A DNA stretch of 11,746 bases from Nocardioides sp. (GTDB lineage: Bacteria; Actinomycetota; Actinomycetes; Propionibacteriales; Nocardioidaceae). The stretch is from contig DOWL01000020.1 of assembly GCA_003519585.1 (NCBI GenBank), positions 1 through 11,746 of the forward strand, read 5' to 3'. Under the pieces are notes generated by a model. That model ran no database searches. It saw only the letters and a program-made list of their open reading frames with translations, and had not been told where the DNA came from. Shown piece after piece: positions 1 to 6,614 of this stretch. A program made the translations under genes and the position numbers. The first letter of the stretch is position 1. Each line of letters opens with the position of its first letter.

Positions 1-1143
1 GTGGAACCAGCGCAGCGACTTCCAAAACCAGGAACGGGTGAACTCCGAGACCAGGCCGGCGGCCGCGAGCGGCCCCGTGGCGGTGAGCACCAGCAGGGAC
101 GCCGCGCGGGCCAGGTAGACCAGCACGTGCCCGATGGCGGCCAGCCACAGGAAGATCCCGAGGAAGGCAAGAGCGGTGGCCACGCCGGCGTCGGTGATGT
201 CGTCGATGCCGAGTCCGCCGAGCGGGTCCCAGTCGGGCCAGGTCTGCACCTTGAGCAGCGACTTCATCAGCGCCTTGGTCAGCGCCCCGCAGGCCGCGAT
301 GATCATGACGCAGTACCCGAACCAGCAGGCGCACACCAAGACGAACTGGCCGGACCCGATGAAGGCCCGGGCGAGGCTCTTGCCCTCGCGCTTGAAGGCC
401 GCGGCGCCGAGCTGGATCATCGCCAAGATGACCACCAGGGCCAGCGCCAGCCACAGGGTGAAGGCGTAGACGTCCTTGCCCGGGCCGTCGGCGCTCAGGT
501 CCGGAGTCAAGAACAGCTCACTGAACGTGAGCACGATGCGCAGCACGAACAGGCCGGAGTTCCAGATCGCGAGCATGGCCGCGGTCCAGGCGTCGGCCGC
601 GGCCTTGGCGATGACGTCGCCGATGGCCTCGAACGGGTTGGGGATGTCGCCCAGCCCGGGGATGCCGCCGCCGAAGAGGTCACCGACGTTCGGCAGACCG
701 GGGATCCCGGGCAGCCCAGGGACCCCCGGAAGCCCGGGCAGCCCGCCGATGTTGCCGCAGATCGCGTCGAGGATCCCGCAGCCGTCGAGGAGCAGATCTC
801 CCGCGCCGTCGAGCAGGTCGCCGGCACCGTCCTTCACATCGCCGGCGGCGGCCTTGCCGCAATCGATCGGGTCCTTGGCGCAGTCGACGGCGTCGCCGCC
901 GAGGTCGCACAGGGCGTCGGGCCCCGGGCAGCCCATCTTGAGGTTGCGGGCCGGCAAAGTGCCGCTGGTCGCCACCGGGGCGACTAGAGCGAGGTGCGCC
1001 GTGCTGGCGGCCGGCTCGCTGGCCGCTGCGGCGGGAGGCTGGAGGGTCGAGGCAGCTCCGAGGAGCGTGGTGAGCACCAGGAGCGCCAGGGCGGCGATGC
1101 CGAGTCGGCTCGCCCGGCGCACGGCGGTGATGACGGTGTTCAC
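1..1143 (-). CDS. TrbL/VirB6-like polytopic conjugation membrane protein (3' end outside window)
   Basis: A GTG start at 1143 overlaps the stop of the preceding gene as GTGA, with GGAG about 9 bases upstream. 381 codons are visible and no stop is reached. The order is: an N-terminal hydrophobic segment (about 13-30) that looks like a signal peptide, an external linker with six cysteines (C72, C79, C88, C95, C122, C129), a run of G-x-P triplets (134-151), then hydrophobic segments near 190-212, 228-248, 262-287, 319-345 and 347-365. An extracytoplasmic head followed by many helices fits the TrbL/VirB6 type of inner-membrane channel protein in actinobacterial conjugative systems. Its place after a VirB2-like and two possible VirB8-like genes supports this. 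The family assignment is by architecture and context, not by a catalytic motif. The missing part probably holds further helices and a cytoplasmic tail. Confidence 0.72.
   Translation of the reverse strand, partial: MNTVITAVRRASRLGIAALALLVLTTLLGAASTLQPPAAAASEPAASTAHLALVAPVATSGTLPARNLKMGCPGPDALCDLGGDAVDCAKDPIDCGKAAAGDVKDGAGDLLDGAGDLLLDGCGILDAICGNIGGLPGLPGVPGLPGIPGLPNVGDLFGGGIPGLGDIPNPFEAIGDVIAKAAADAWTAAMLAIWNSGLFVLRIVLTFSELFLTPDLSADGPGKDVYAFTLWLALALVVILAMIQLGAAAFKREGKSLARAFIGSGQFVLVCACWFGYCVMIIAACGALTKALMKSLLKVQTWPDWDPLGGLGIDDITDAGVATALAFLGIFLWLAAIGHVLVYLARAASLLVLTATGPLAAAGLVSEFTRSWFWKSLRWFH
691..744 (-). repeat. Collagen-like G-x-P triplet run inside the TrbL-like gene
   Basis: Codons 134-151 of the TrbL-like gene encode six consecutive Gly-X-Pro triplets with X being Leu, Val or Ile, followed by a looser Gly/Pro/Leu-rich stretch to about residue 170. 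The run is hydrophobic, unlike the charged or hydroxylatable triplets of true collagens. It lies between the cysteine-rich external linker and the first membrane helix, so it may be a flexible or extended spacer through the cell wall side of the membrane. Confidence 0.7.
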
Positions 1144-1916
1144 TGGGGAGCTCCGTTGATCCGGATCCAGCCGGCCTTCTCGAACTCGGGGGTGCCGGGC
1201 GCCACCGCCTGCGGCTGGCCCTCCGAGACCAGGTGCTCGATGTCCGCTTCGCTGCCCTGGACCAGTCGCCAGTCACCGTCGAACCACCGCATCAGCTGGG
1301 TGCCGGCGTAGAGGCTGTCCTTGACCTGGCCGTCGGCGGTGGTGAGGGTGACGTAGCTGAGCAGGTTCACCGCGTAGTAGCCGGTGTCGAGCTCCTCGAG
1401 GGTGTAGGCGACCGGGGTGACGGCGTACGACGCGGGGGCGGGCACGTCGCCCTCCTTCGCGACGCCGGCCTGCTGGCGGCGCAGCGCGACCGCGGCGCGG
1501 GAGCGCTCCTCGAAGACGGCCTTGTCCTCGGGGTTGGCGTAGAGGCGGGCGACGGTGACGGCCTGGTCGTAGTCGAACCCGAGCTGTGCCTTGGCCAGCT
1601 CGACCTGCAGCGCCACGGCGCCCAGGTCGGTGGCCGGGAATCCGGTCGGGTAGCCGTCGACCTGGTCGTCGCCGGTCGGGATCACGACGCCGTCGGCCGG
1701 CGCGGTGTCCGGTGCGACCTGCTCGACCGATGCGTTCTCGACCGTCTGGCTCGAGTTGTCCCCGCCGGTGGTGTCGGGGCCGCCGGAGTCGTCGTCGGCC
1801 CGGGTGCGAGCACCGAGCCAGACGACGGTGGCCACCATGCAGGCGATCGCCACCAGGATGCCGATGCGCACCAGGGTGGCCCGCGAGTCGTCGTTGCCGC
1901 TCGTCAGGTTCTTCAT
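1140..1916 (-). CDS. Single-pass membrane protein, VirB8/TcpC-like candidate, second of a duplicated pair
   Basis: 258 aa. The ATG at 1916 overlaps the previous stop as TGATG. There is a short cytoplasmic N-terminus, one membrane helix at about 16-36, an acidic low-complexity linker (40-75), then an external globular domain to the end. The domain has a GFP motif at 92-94, an alternating beta-rich stretch (about 165-220) ending in W211-x-x-G-D-W216, and a C-terminal P-G-T-x5-AGW motif at 240-250. The same three motifs occur in the same order in the 288-aa neighbour, so the two look like paralogues. A cytoplasmic stub, one helix and an external alpha+beta domain are the layout of VirB8/TcpC/TraM scaffold proteins of Gram-positive conjugation channels, whose domain has the NTF2-like fold. 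That fold is inferred here. Translation is coupled on both sides. Confidence 0.6.
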   Translation of the reverse strand: MKNLTSGNDDSRATLVRIGILVAIACMVATVVWLGARTRADDDSGGPDTTGGDNSSQTVENASVEQVAPDTAPADGVVIPTGDDQVDGYPTGFPATDLGAVALQVELAKAQLGFDYDQAVTVARLYANPEDKAVFEERSRAAVALRRQQAGVAKEGDVPAPASYAVTPVAYTLEELDTGYYAVNLLSYVTLTTADGQVKDSLYAGTQLMRWFDGDWRLVQGSEADIEHLVSEGQPQAVAPGTPEFEKAGWIRINGAPQ

Positions 1917-2782
1917 CAGTGGTCCCCTTCGATGTGGTCAGGGTCAGTGGTGTCGTCGGTCGACCAGGTGCGCCAGCCGGCCTCGTGGGCCAGCTGCGTG
2001 CCGGGCCAGGTCGCGGGGGCGGGTGCGGGCGGGGCGCCGGGGGCGACCATCCAGCGGCCGCCGACCCACTGCATGCGCTCGCAGTGGGCGAAGGCGATCT
2101 GGCCTTCCTGCTTGTAGGAAGCGGTGACCTTCAACAGCACGCAGACGGTGGTCCAGTCGGGCCCGTCGGTGCCCTTCACGAGCGCGGCTGCCGGCACGAG
2201 GGAGACCGAGGAGCTGGGGTCCTTGACCTCGCCCATTCCGGTGCTGGTCAAGAAGGCCTGGACGCTGGCGTTGATCCACCACTCCTCGGCGCGGACCCCG
2301 CCGGGCAGGGCCCAGGCGTTGTAGACCTCCGCGGCCGTGGTCAGGCTCATCGACTGCAGCACCGCGAGGTCGATCTGCGCGAGCTGGCCGATCGCGCCCT
2401 CGGGGGTGTGCGGGAACCCGGTCATCACGAACGCCGGTCCGTTCACACCGGTGCCAGCCGGGATCTTGATGAGGGGCGCCTTGGCGCTGGTGGTCTCGGC
2501 CGGGAAGGCGGCGTTCTCGGGAACGGCCAGCATCGGCTCGGCCGCTACCTGCTCGCGGTGCACGGCACCCTGGGCCACCGTCGAGCGGTCGGTCTCGCCG
2601 GTGGCGACGTCGGTGTTGGCGCTGGCTTCCTCGCCGATCCCGGCGACGGCCAGGTAGACCGCGTAGCCGAGGCCACCGAGCAAGAGCGCAGCCACGACGA
2701 CGGCGGCGACCAGGATTCCGAGCAGGCGGCGCCGGCCCCACTCCGTGGCGCCTTCGGCCTTTTTCGTGGCTGCGCGCCGCAT
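1916..2782 (-). CDS. Single-pass membrane protein, VirB8/TcpC-like candidate, first of a duplicated pair
   Basis: 288 aa. The ATG at 2782 overlaps the stop of the small membrane protein gene by one base (TGATG). The order is: an arginine/lysine-rich cytoplasmic N-terminus (1-19), a long membrane helix (about 20-47), an acidic/threonine-rich linker (50-100), then an external domain. In the domain are GFP at 122-124, a predicted helix with the sequence AEVYNAW (151-157), cysteines 214 and 234, W239-x-GGRW at 239-244 and a C-terminal PGT-x5-AGW at 260-270. These match the motifs of the next gene in order. The likely role is a structural scaffold of the secretion channel, anchored in the membrane with the domain in the wall space. 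No enzyme motif is visible. A generic conserved actinobacterial protein of unknown function remains possible. Confidence 0.6.
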   Translation of the reverse strand: MRRAATKKAEGATEWGRRRLLGILVAAVVVAALLLGGLGYAVYLAVAGIGEEASANTDVATGETDRSTVAQGAVHREQVAAEPMLAVPENAAFPAETTSAKAPLIKIPAGTGVNGPAFVMTGFPHTPEGAIGQLAQIDLAVLQSMSLTTAAEVYNAWALPGGVRAEEWWINASVQAFLTSTGMGEVKDPSSSVSLVPAAALVKGTDGPDWTTVCVLLKVTASYKQEGQIAFAHCERMQWVGGRWMVAPGAPPAPAPATWPGTQLAHEAGWRTWSTDDTTDPDHIEGDH

Positions 2783-3075
2783 CAGATGCAGCCCTTGCCG
2801 AGGATCCCGTTGAGCATGCCGGGCAGCACCAGGTAGGCGATCGCGCAGGCGAACACGACCACCACCGAGATCACGCCGACCTTGGAGGCGTGCGGCAGGG
2901 AGAACACTCGGCCGGCGATGATCGCGCCGATGGCGATCACGATGCCGAGGCCGAACAGGACGATGACGCCCCACAGCACGTAGCTGGTGATCTCGTTGGT
3001 GGGGCCGACAGCACCCGGGGGCGCCTTCGGGCAGACAGCCATCACGGTGGTTGCGGTTGCGGTCATGACGTCCAT
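2782..3075 (-). CDS. Small two-helix membrane protein, VirB2/TrbC pilin-like candidate
   Basis: 97 aa from an ATG at 3075, with a clear AAAGGAAG ribosome site in the 38-base gap after the upstream gene. There are two hydrophobic helices at about 32-55 and 65-86, joined by a short polar turn containing R56 and HASK at 62-65. Before them is an N-terminal stretch with C15 and PPG, and the protein ends in a short loop with Gly, Lys and C96. Small size, two closely spaced helices and position just before VirB8- and VirB6-like genes are typical of VirB2/TrbC-type pilin or pore subunits. Unlike many Gram-negative pilins it lacks a long cleavable leader, so a membrane pore subunit is as likely as a true pilus. 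Assignment rests on size, topology and context. Confidence 0.6.
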   Translation of the reverse strand: MDVMTATATTVMAVCPKAPPGAVGPTNEITSYVLWGVIVLFGLGIVIAIGAIIAGRVFSLPHASKVGVISVVVVFACAIAYLVLPGMLNGILGKGCI

Positions 3076-3113
3076 AGGTGGACTTCCTTTCTGGGTTGCT
3101 GACCCCGGGCGGG

Positions 3114-3962
3114 TCAGGCGCTTTCGCTGGTGTCGGTGGGCAGATGTGCGGGCTCGAGCAGCTGACGTGCTGCCGAGATCAGGGGGGCCGGGACGGGTCG
3201 GGAGTCCAGGCCGTTGACCGCGAGCTCGCGGTCCTCGGGGATCTCCACGCACCGGTCCGCGACCAGGGCGCGACGTAAGGCGGGGCCGCCGGCGTGCTCG
3301 AGGCCCCGGGTCCACTTCTTGCGGCGCGGCCCACGCACGGCGAGGGCGATCTGCTCGGGCTGGCAGTGGTTGGCCAGCAGCTCGAGCGCGACCGAGGCGC
3401 GGCGCATCCCGGGGACGGTGGCTGTCGTGACCAGGACGACCTGGTCGGCGGTGCGGACGGCCTCGGCGAGCCAGCAGTCGGTGGCCAGCAGCTGACCGGC
3501 TTCCCAGCCGACGTCGAGGATCGTCAGCTGGGTCTCGTGCTCTGCGTCGATCGGCAGCGGGATCTCGTCGACGCCGGCGAGGACCTCGCTGGCCCGCTCG
3601 AGCAGAACGTGGTCGCGCTTGCCCTGACGCCAGTCGGTCGGGTGAAGGCCGAGCTCGGCGGTGCTTGCCGCGGCGAGACCAGAGGCGGTGACCGAGCAGC
3701 ACTCGATCACCCGGACCGGGGCGGCGGCGGCCAGGCCGGCTGCCAGGGCGATGGTGCTGGCTCCCACCGACCCGGCGCATCCGATCACCGCGATGGTGTG
3801 CTCCCCCGCAGCTGGCGACCAGTCGTCCGCGGCTGCGGTGCCGCGGCCGCGGGGTCCCTTGCCGGCGCCGGCGCCGGCGCGGAACTCGCCGGCGTTCACG
3901 GCGTCCCAGGCTCGCTTGAGCTCGTCGACGCCGACCGGGCGGCTCGAGGTCTGGGTGCTCAC
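3114..3962 (-). CDS. ParA/MinD/CpaE-like P-loop protein with degenerate Walker A
   Basis: 282 aa. The GTG at 3962 overlaps the previous stop as GTGA, with GGGGAGG a few bases upstream. The N-terminal 50 residues are a Gly/Ala-rich tail. A beta strand (about 57-61) leads into G61-C-A-G-S-V-G-A-S-T70, which aligns with the deviant Walker A of ParA/MinD ATPases (KGGVGKT) but lacks both lysines. A Walker B-like strand ends in D150 (ILDVGW), followed by strands near 174-180 and 205-210 as in the MinD fold. The family drives positioning or assembly of surface machines and plasmids. Loss of the lysines resembles CpaE-type members of pilus clusters, where ATP hydrolysis may be weak or absent. It probably localises or assembles the neighbouring membrane channel. 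A plasmid partition role is less likely, since no ParB-like partner is seen. Confidence 0.72.
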   Translation of the reverse strand: MSTQTSSRPVGVDELKRAWDAVNAGEFRAGAGAGKGPRGRGTAAADDWSPAAGEHTIAVIGCAGSVGASTIALAAGLAAAAPVRVIECCSVTASGLAAASTAELGLHPTDWRQGKRDHVLLERASEVLAGVDEIPLPIDAEHETQLTILDVGWEAGQLLATDCWLAEAVRTADQVVLVTTATVPGMRRASVALELLANHCQPEQIALAVRGPRRKKWTRGLEHAGGPALRRALVADRCVEIPEDRELAVNGLDSRPVPAPLISAARQLLEPAHLPTDTSESA

Positions 3963-4180
3963 TTGGCCTCCCCGATACCGCCGCGGCGGAACTCGAGCGC
4001 GGCACGGACCTCAGCCGGGGTCAGGCTTGCCAGCTCTGCCTTGGCGGCCTGGACTTCGTGCAGTTGGGCGACGCAGCCGGTGAGCTGCTCGATCGCCTCG
4101 ACCTCGCGGCCGGCGATCGCGAACAGGTCGGCGATCTTCTCCGGCGTCCGGCTCTCGCCGTCGTCCTGGGTGTATGTCAT
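3959..4180 (-). CDS. Small helical protein of unknown function
   Basis: 73 aa. The ATG at 4180 is preferred because a near-perfect GGAGGTGG (4189-4196) lies 8 bases before it. An in-frame ATG at 4252 would give 97 aa, overlap the sigma-like gene by 11 bases and also has AGGAAG upstream, so it cannot be excluded. Residues 12-52 form a likely long amphipathic helix rich in Glu, Ala and Leu with one Cys (C36). Residues 54-63 (LTPAEVRAAL) look like a second short helix. There is no membrane segment or signal peptide. It overlaps the ParA-like gene by four bases, so the two are probably made together, and it may be a cytoplasmic partner of that protein. The family is not recognised. Confidence 0.65.
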   Translation of the reverse strand: MTYTQDDGESRTPEKIADLFAIAGREVEAIEQLTGCVAQLHEVQAAKAELASLTPAEVRAALEFRRGGIGEAK

Positions 4181-4188
4181 GGGCTTCA

Positions 4189-4196
4189 CCACCTCC
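4189..4196 (-). promoter_or_regulatory. Ribosome binding site that decides the 73-aa start
   Basis: On the minus strand this reads GGAGGTGG, eight bases before the ATG at 4180. It is almost fully complementary to the 3' end of 16S rRNA. It argues for the short 73-aa form over the longer form from 4252. Confidence 0.65.
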
Positions 4197-4241
4197 AGTC
4201 GCCTATGTGTCGTCGGGCGGTGGGAGCGATCACGGTTGCGC

Positions 4242-5195
4242 TCATTCGTCATGGCCGAACTTCCTCGTGGCGGCCGCGGCGAGGGCGCGCATGCTGCGCG
4301 AGCCGTGGCGACGGACGGTTGCCTCGGACACCCCGCCCCGCGGTGCGACACGGCTGGACACCTCGTTGCTGAGCAGGCCGCCGTAGCCGCGGGCGAGGTT
4401 GCGGGTCTCGACGCGGTCGGCCTCGTCGACCAGGCAGAGCAGCAGGTAGCGGTCGGCCGCGCTGATTACCTGGTTCTCGCAGGCCCACGCCAGCAGCTCC
4501 AGCAGCTCCTCGGTGGCCGACGGCTCCTCCTGCCCCGGACCGGCGCCTGCGAGGATCTCGGGCCAGGGGAATGGGGCGCCGGCAACCCGTTCGATCGGCA
4601 TCGCGGTGGCGCTCCACGCTCCTGCGTCGCCGTCGGCCAGGTCGCCGGAGGAGAAGGACTCCACGAGGGTGGTGTTCGCCCACGTGCGGTCGGCGCGGGA
4701 GACGTAGAAGAAGTCCCCGACCTCGCGGAGGACGCCGACGCGGGTGTTGATCAGGATGTTCGCGGCGACCTTGCGCAGCCGGCGCCACTTGAAGGTCCGG
4801 ACTTCGATCCACAGCTGGGAGGCCACCAGCTCGTCGATCCGCTCGACGGCCGACCAGGAGCCGGCCGCGACGGGCTGGCTGTCGCGGAAGACCTCGCGGG
4901 GAGGGAGGGTGCTGAGCCAGCCGGCGAGCCGGCACGCGCCGGGCAGCAGGCACTTGGCGAGCGCGGCCGCGGCAGCGATGTCGTCACCGCCATCGGGAGC
5001 CGCCAGCATGGCCAGCGCCAGGAGGACCTCGTCAGAGGCTGCGCTGTCGACCGAGGGCAGCCAGGCCCGGAGGTCGTCGAACTCCTCGACGACTCCAAGC
5101 CGTGGATCAGCGGCCACCCAAGTCGGCCACTTCTGGCGGGCCTTGTCGAGCAGTTCGCTGTTGTCGTCGAGGCCGAGCTGGTCGCCCACACTCAT
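4242..5195 (-). CDS. Divergent sigma-70-like regulator (helix-turn-helix), first gene of operon A
   Basis: 317 aa. ATG at 5195 with AAAGGAG about 8 bases upstream. The C-terminal 85 residues read like sigma region 4: a helical part with ISAADRYLLL (244-253), then a helix-turn-helix near 283-310 with G-x-SEATVRRHGSRSMRAL, the usual GVS-x-x-TVRR-x-R-RA-x-x-L pattern of recognition helices in sigma factors. The N-terminal half has a D-x-x-LLALAMLAA (55-66) and an LLPGACRLAGWL helix (83-94) reminiscent of region 2, but the conserved aromatic residues of promoter melting are not evident. A tryptophan-containing middle (about 130-215) is unassigned. Being first in the operon, it may control the operon's own promoter. 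It may be a true alternative sigma factor or a DNA-binding regulator descended from one. Confidence 0.62.
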   Translation of the reverse strand: MSVGDQLGLDDNSELLDKARQKWPTWVAADPRLGVVEEFDDLRAWLPSVDSAASDEVLLALAMLAAPDGGDDIAAAAALAKCLLPGACRLAGWLSTLPPREVFRDSQPVAAGSWSAVERIDELVASQLWIEVRTFKWRRLRKVAANILINTRVGVLREVGDFFYVSRADRTWANTTLVESFSSGDLADGDAGAWSATAMPIERVAGAPFPWPEILAGAGPGQEEPSATEELLELLAWACENQVISAADRYLLLCLVDEADRVETRNLARGYGGLLSNEVSSRVAPRGGVSEATVRRHGSRSMRALAAAATRKFGHDE

Positions 5196-5247
5196 CGCAC
5201 TCGCTCCTTTCGTCCGTGGCTGTGCACGGCAGAAAGGTCGCGAGCGG

Positions 5248-5337
5248 GCGTCCCCGCATCCGTCCCCCCAAACCCCCGATTCGGAGGGGGACGCAGAGGG
5301 GGGACGCGCGTTTCCGCAGGTCAGAGGGCGTCCCCCC
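5248..5337. repeat. Five copies of a GCGTCCCC element in both orientations
   Basis: On the plus strand: GCGTCCCC at 5248-5255, CCGTCCCCCC at 5260-5269, inverted GGGGGACGC at 5286-5294, inverted GGGGGGACGC at 5298-5307, and GCGTCCCCCC at 5328-5337. Copies 4 and 5 form a perfect 10-base inverted repeat, and copies 2 and 3 an 8-base one. Copies within each pair of like orientation are 12-13 bases apart. Such an array could bind a dimeric or multimeric protein. If the minus-strand transcript starts near 5375, it would instead form alternative RNA hairpins in the leader of operon A. Confidence 0.75.
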
Positions 5338-5518
5338 GAAAGTTGCAGAAACTTCTTGGCCAGGGTGGCGCGGAGCCTATTGTTTCTATTCTCTGGCTTC
5401 TGGACGTCGTGCGCGCGAGGGGTCGCCTGAGGGTGCGCGCTACGTCAGCGCCCCGCCTCCTAATCCGCGCCCGCCGCGACAGCCGCAGGCGTACCACTAA
5501 TCGAGCGGCGCAAGTCGG

Positions 5519-5537
5519 ACGGTTTTTCCGTACGGTT
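5519..5537. promoter_or_regulatory. Candidate operator: ACGGTT direct repeat and CCGTACGG palindrome
   Basis: ACGGTT occurs at 5519-5524 and 5532-5537, 13 bases apart. CCGTACGG at 5528-5535 is a perfect palindrome, and ACGG/CCGT flank a run of five T. It lies 30-48 bases before the ATG of the plus-strand HTH gene, where a repressor site would overlap a promoter. The function is inferred from position and symmetry only. Confidence 0.35.
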
Positions 5538-5566
5538 CGCGACCCTGCTGGCCTACCGTCGAGACC

Positions 5567-6406
5567 ATGACCGAGAACGCCACCGATCACATGCCCGACG
5601 ACCACCTCGAGGTCCGCGACCTGTCGTACGACTTCACGCGGACGCGCCAGATGTACGACCTGTTCAAGCAGTCTCTTTTCGATCCCGGCTTTGACTATCC
5701 CGGCGACCCGCCGCCGCCGGATCGCCTCGAGCTCTACATGAAGAGCCGCGCGCGCGGCGCCGGCTACGTGGCGGACTTCGTCTACACGTCGCGAGACCTC
5801 CCGGTCCGGGTCTACGGGATCCTGGTCAACCGCGGCCGCGGCCTGGAGGTTGCGGAACTCGAGCTCTTCAAACTGACCTGGCGATACGAGGATGGTGGCG
5901 ACGAGGACCGCGCTGCAACCGACCACGATCCCGGCACTGAGCTGGGCCAGCTCATCACGAGCGATCTCCTTCGCCGCATCCCTCTCGGCAAGATCGTCGC
6001 TCGCGCGCAGGCGACTCTCGCCCAAGACGACTGGCGTAGTGAGGGCGTCACCCAGCTCGGCCTCGACGGCCGGCGAGACATCGCGGTAGAGGACCTCCTG
6101 CCCGAGGAACTCAGCGCATTGGAGACTGCTGCGAGCTCCGCGGCAGGCAAGCGCCGCGGCCGACCAGGCCTACCGGACACACTCCTCGAGGACGTAGCGC
6201 GCACGTACCTCCAGGAAGCCGCCAACGGGCCTGGGCTAACGGGTCGGCTCGCCACGAAGTTCGGGCGCCCCGAGCCGACCGTGCGGGACTGGATCGGCAC
6301 CGCACGACGGCGCGGCTTCCTGTCGCCGGGACAGCCAGGTCGGCGCGGCGCTGGCCCGGGTCCCCGCCTCGTTGACCGCCAGGAAGGCGGCGCCCAGGTC
6401 ACGTGA
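5567..6406 (+). CDS. Helix-turn-helix DNA-binding protein, actinobacterial type
   Basis: 279 aa and the only plus-strand gene I accept. ATG at 5567, with no Shine-Dalgarno sequence before it. A -10-like TACCGT seven bases upstream of the ATG suggests a leaderless or nearly leaderless mRNA. The N-terminal half (about 20-105) is an alpha+beta domain with many aromatic residues that I do not recognise. A linker at 195-201 (KRRGRPG) resembles an AT-hook. The C-terminal domain (204-270) has a helix ending in ARTYLQEA, then LATKFGRPEPTVRDWIGTARRRGFL (in two adjoining pieces, 228-252) and a Gly/Arg/Pro tail, the common actinobacterial pattern of an HTH that pairs a TVR-x-WI recognition helix with a basic tail. 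It may regulate itself and the divergent operon A through sites between the two genes. Confidence 0.75.
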   Translation: MTENATDHMPDDHLEVRDLSYDFTRTRQMYDLFKQSLFDPGFDYPGDPPPPDRLELYMKSRARGAGYVADFVYTSRDLPVRVYGILVNRGRGLEVAELELFKLTWRYEDGGDEDRAATDHDPGTELGQLITSDLLRRIPLGKIVARAQATLAQDDWRSEGVTQLGLDGRRDIAVEDLLPEELSALETAASSAAGKRRGRPGLPDTLLEDVARTYLQEAANGPGLTGRLATKFGRPEPTVRDWIGTARRRGFLSPGQPGRRGAGPGPRLVDRQEGGAQVT

Positions 6407-6503
6407 CTGGGCCTGCTGTCACGCCAACCCGTGATCCCTAAGGTCTAGGTTCGCGCGTCTTATTCATCTGCGCAGGCGAGCCACCCCATGCTCTGCTTCT
6501 CGC

Positions 6504-6538
6504 GAGCCCCAGGAGACCCGAGACGCCTGGGGCTCTTT
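6504..6538 (+). terminator. Rho-independent terminator after the plus-strand HTH gene
   Basis: GAGCCCCAGG (6504-6513) pairs perfectly with CCTGGGGCTC (6526-6535) around a 12-base loop, followed by TTT. It lies about 100 bases past the stop at 6406. The T-run is short but typical of GC-rich genomes. The rest of the gap 6407-6682 holds the second hairpin below and no gene I can support. Confidence 0.65.
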
Positions 6539-6614
6539 CACGTCCACCAGCGGCAGCACGAGCATCTCAGTTCGGGCGGGGCCCGGTGCCTCCGGGCCGC
6601 GCTCGGGCAGCGAA

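Larger units (their letters stand above)
5196..5566. promoter_or_regulatory. Divergent promoter region between operon A and the plus-strand HTH gene
   Basis: 371 bases without a convincing gene, lying between two divergent start codons, so promoters for both should be here. The left part (5248-5337) holds the GCGTCCCC repeats. The middle (about 5378-5402) is a locally AT-richer patch (ATTGTTTCTATTCT), the best place for a minus-strand -10 box. The right part holds ACGGTT direct repeats and a CCGTACGG palindrome just before the plus-strand gene. A weak plus-strand -10-like TACCGT lies at 5554-5559, only seven bases before the ATG at 5567. No exact promoter can be called with certainty. Confidence 0.6.

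Noticed and set aside
1..987. Plus-strand open frame with an apparent GTG start at base 1
   Set aside because: Opposite the TrbL-like gene, with no ribosome site. The predicted protein is Gln/Asp/Gly/Arg-rich with no hydrophobic core.
3114..4180. Plasmid partition (ParA/ParB) locus
   Set aside because: The ParA-like protein lacks the catalytic lysines. The adjacent 73-aa protein has no DNA-binding motif, and no centromere-like repeats flank the pair.
3294..5570. Very long plus-strand open frame opposite the sigma-like and ParA-like genes
   Set aside because: It runs antisense to three genes with good ribosome sites and recognisable domains. Its translation is low-complexity Gly/Ala/Arg. Long antisense frames are a normal effect of high GC.
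6407..6503. Possible tRNA remnant or attachment site around GGTTCGCG near 6448
   Set aside because: A T-loop-like string is present, but no acceptor stem, anticodon arm or direct repeat could be matched, and no integrase lies beside it.
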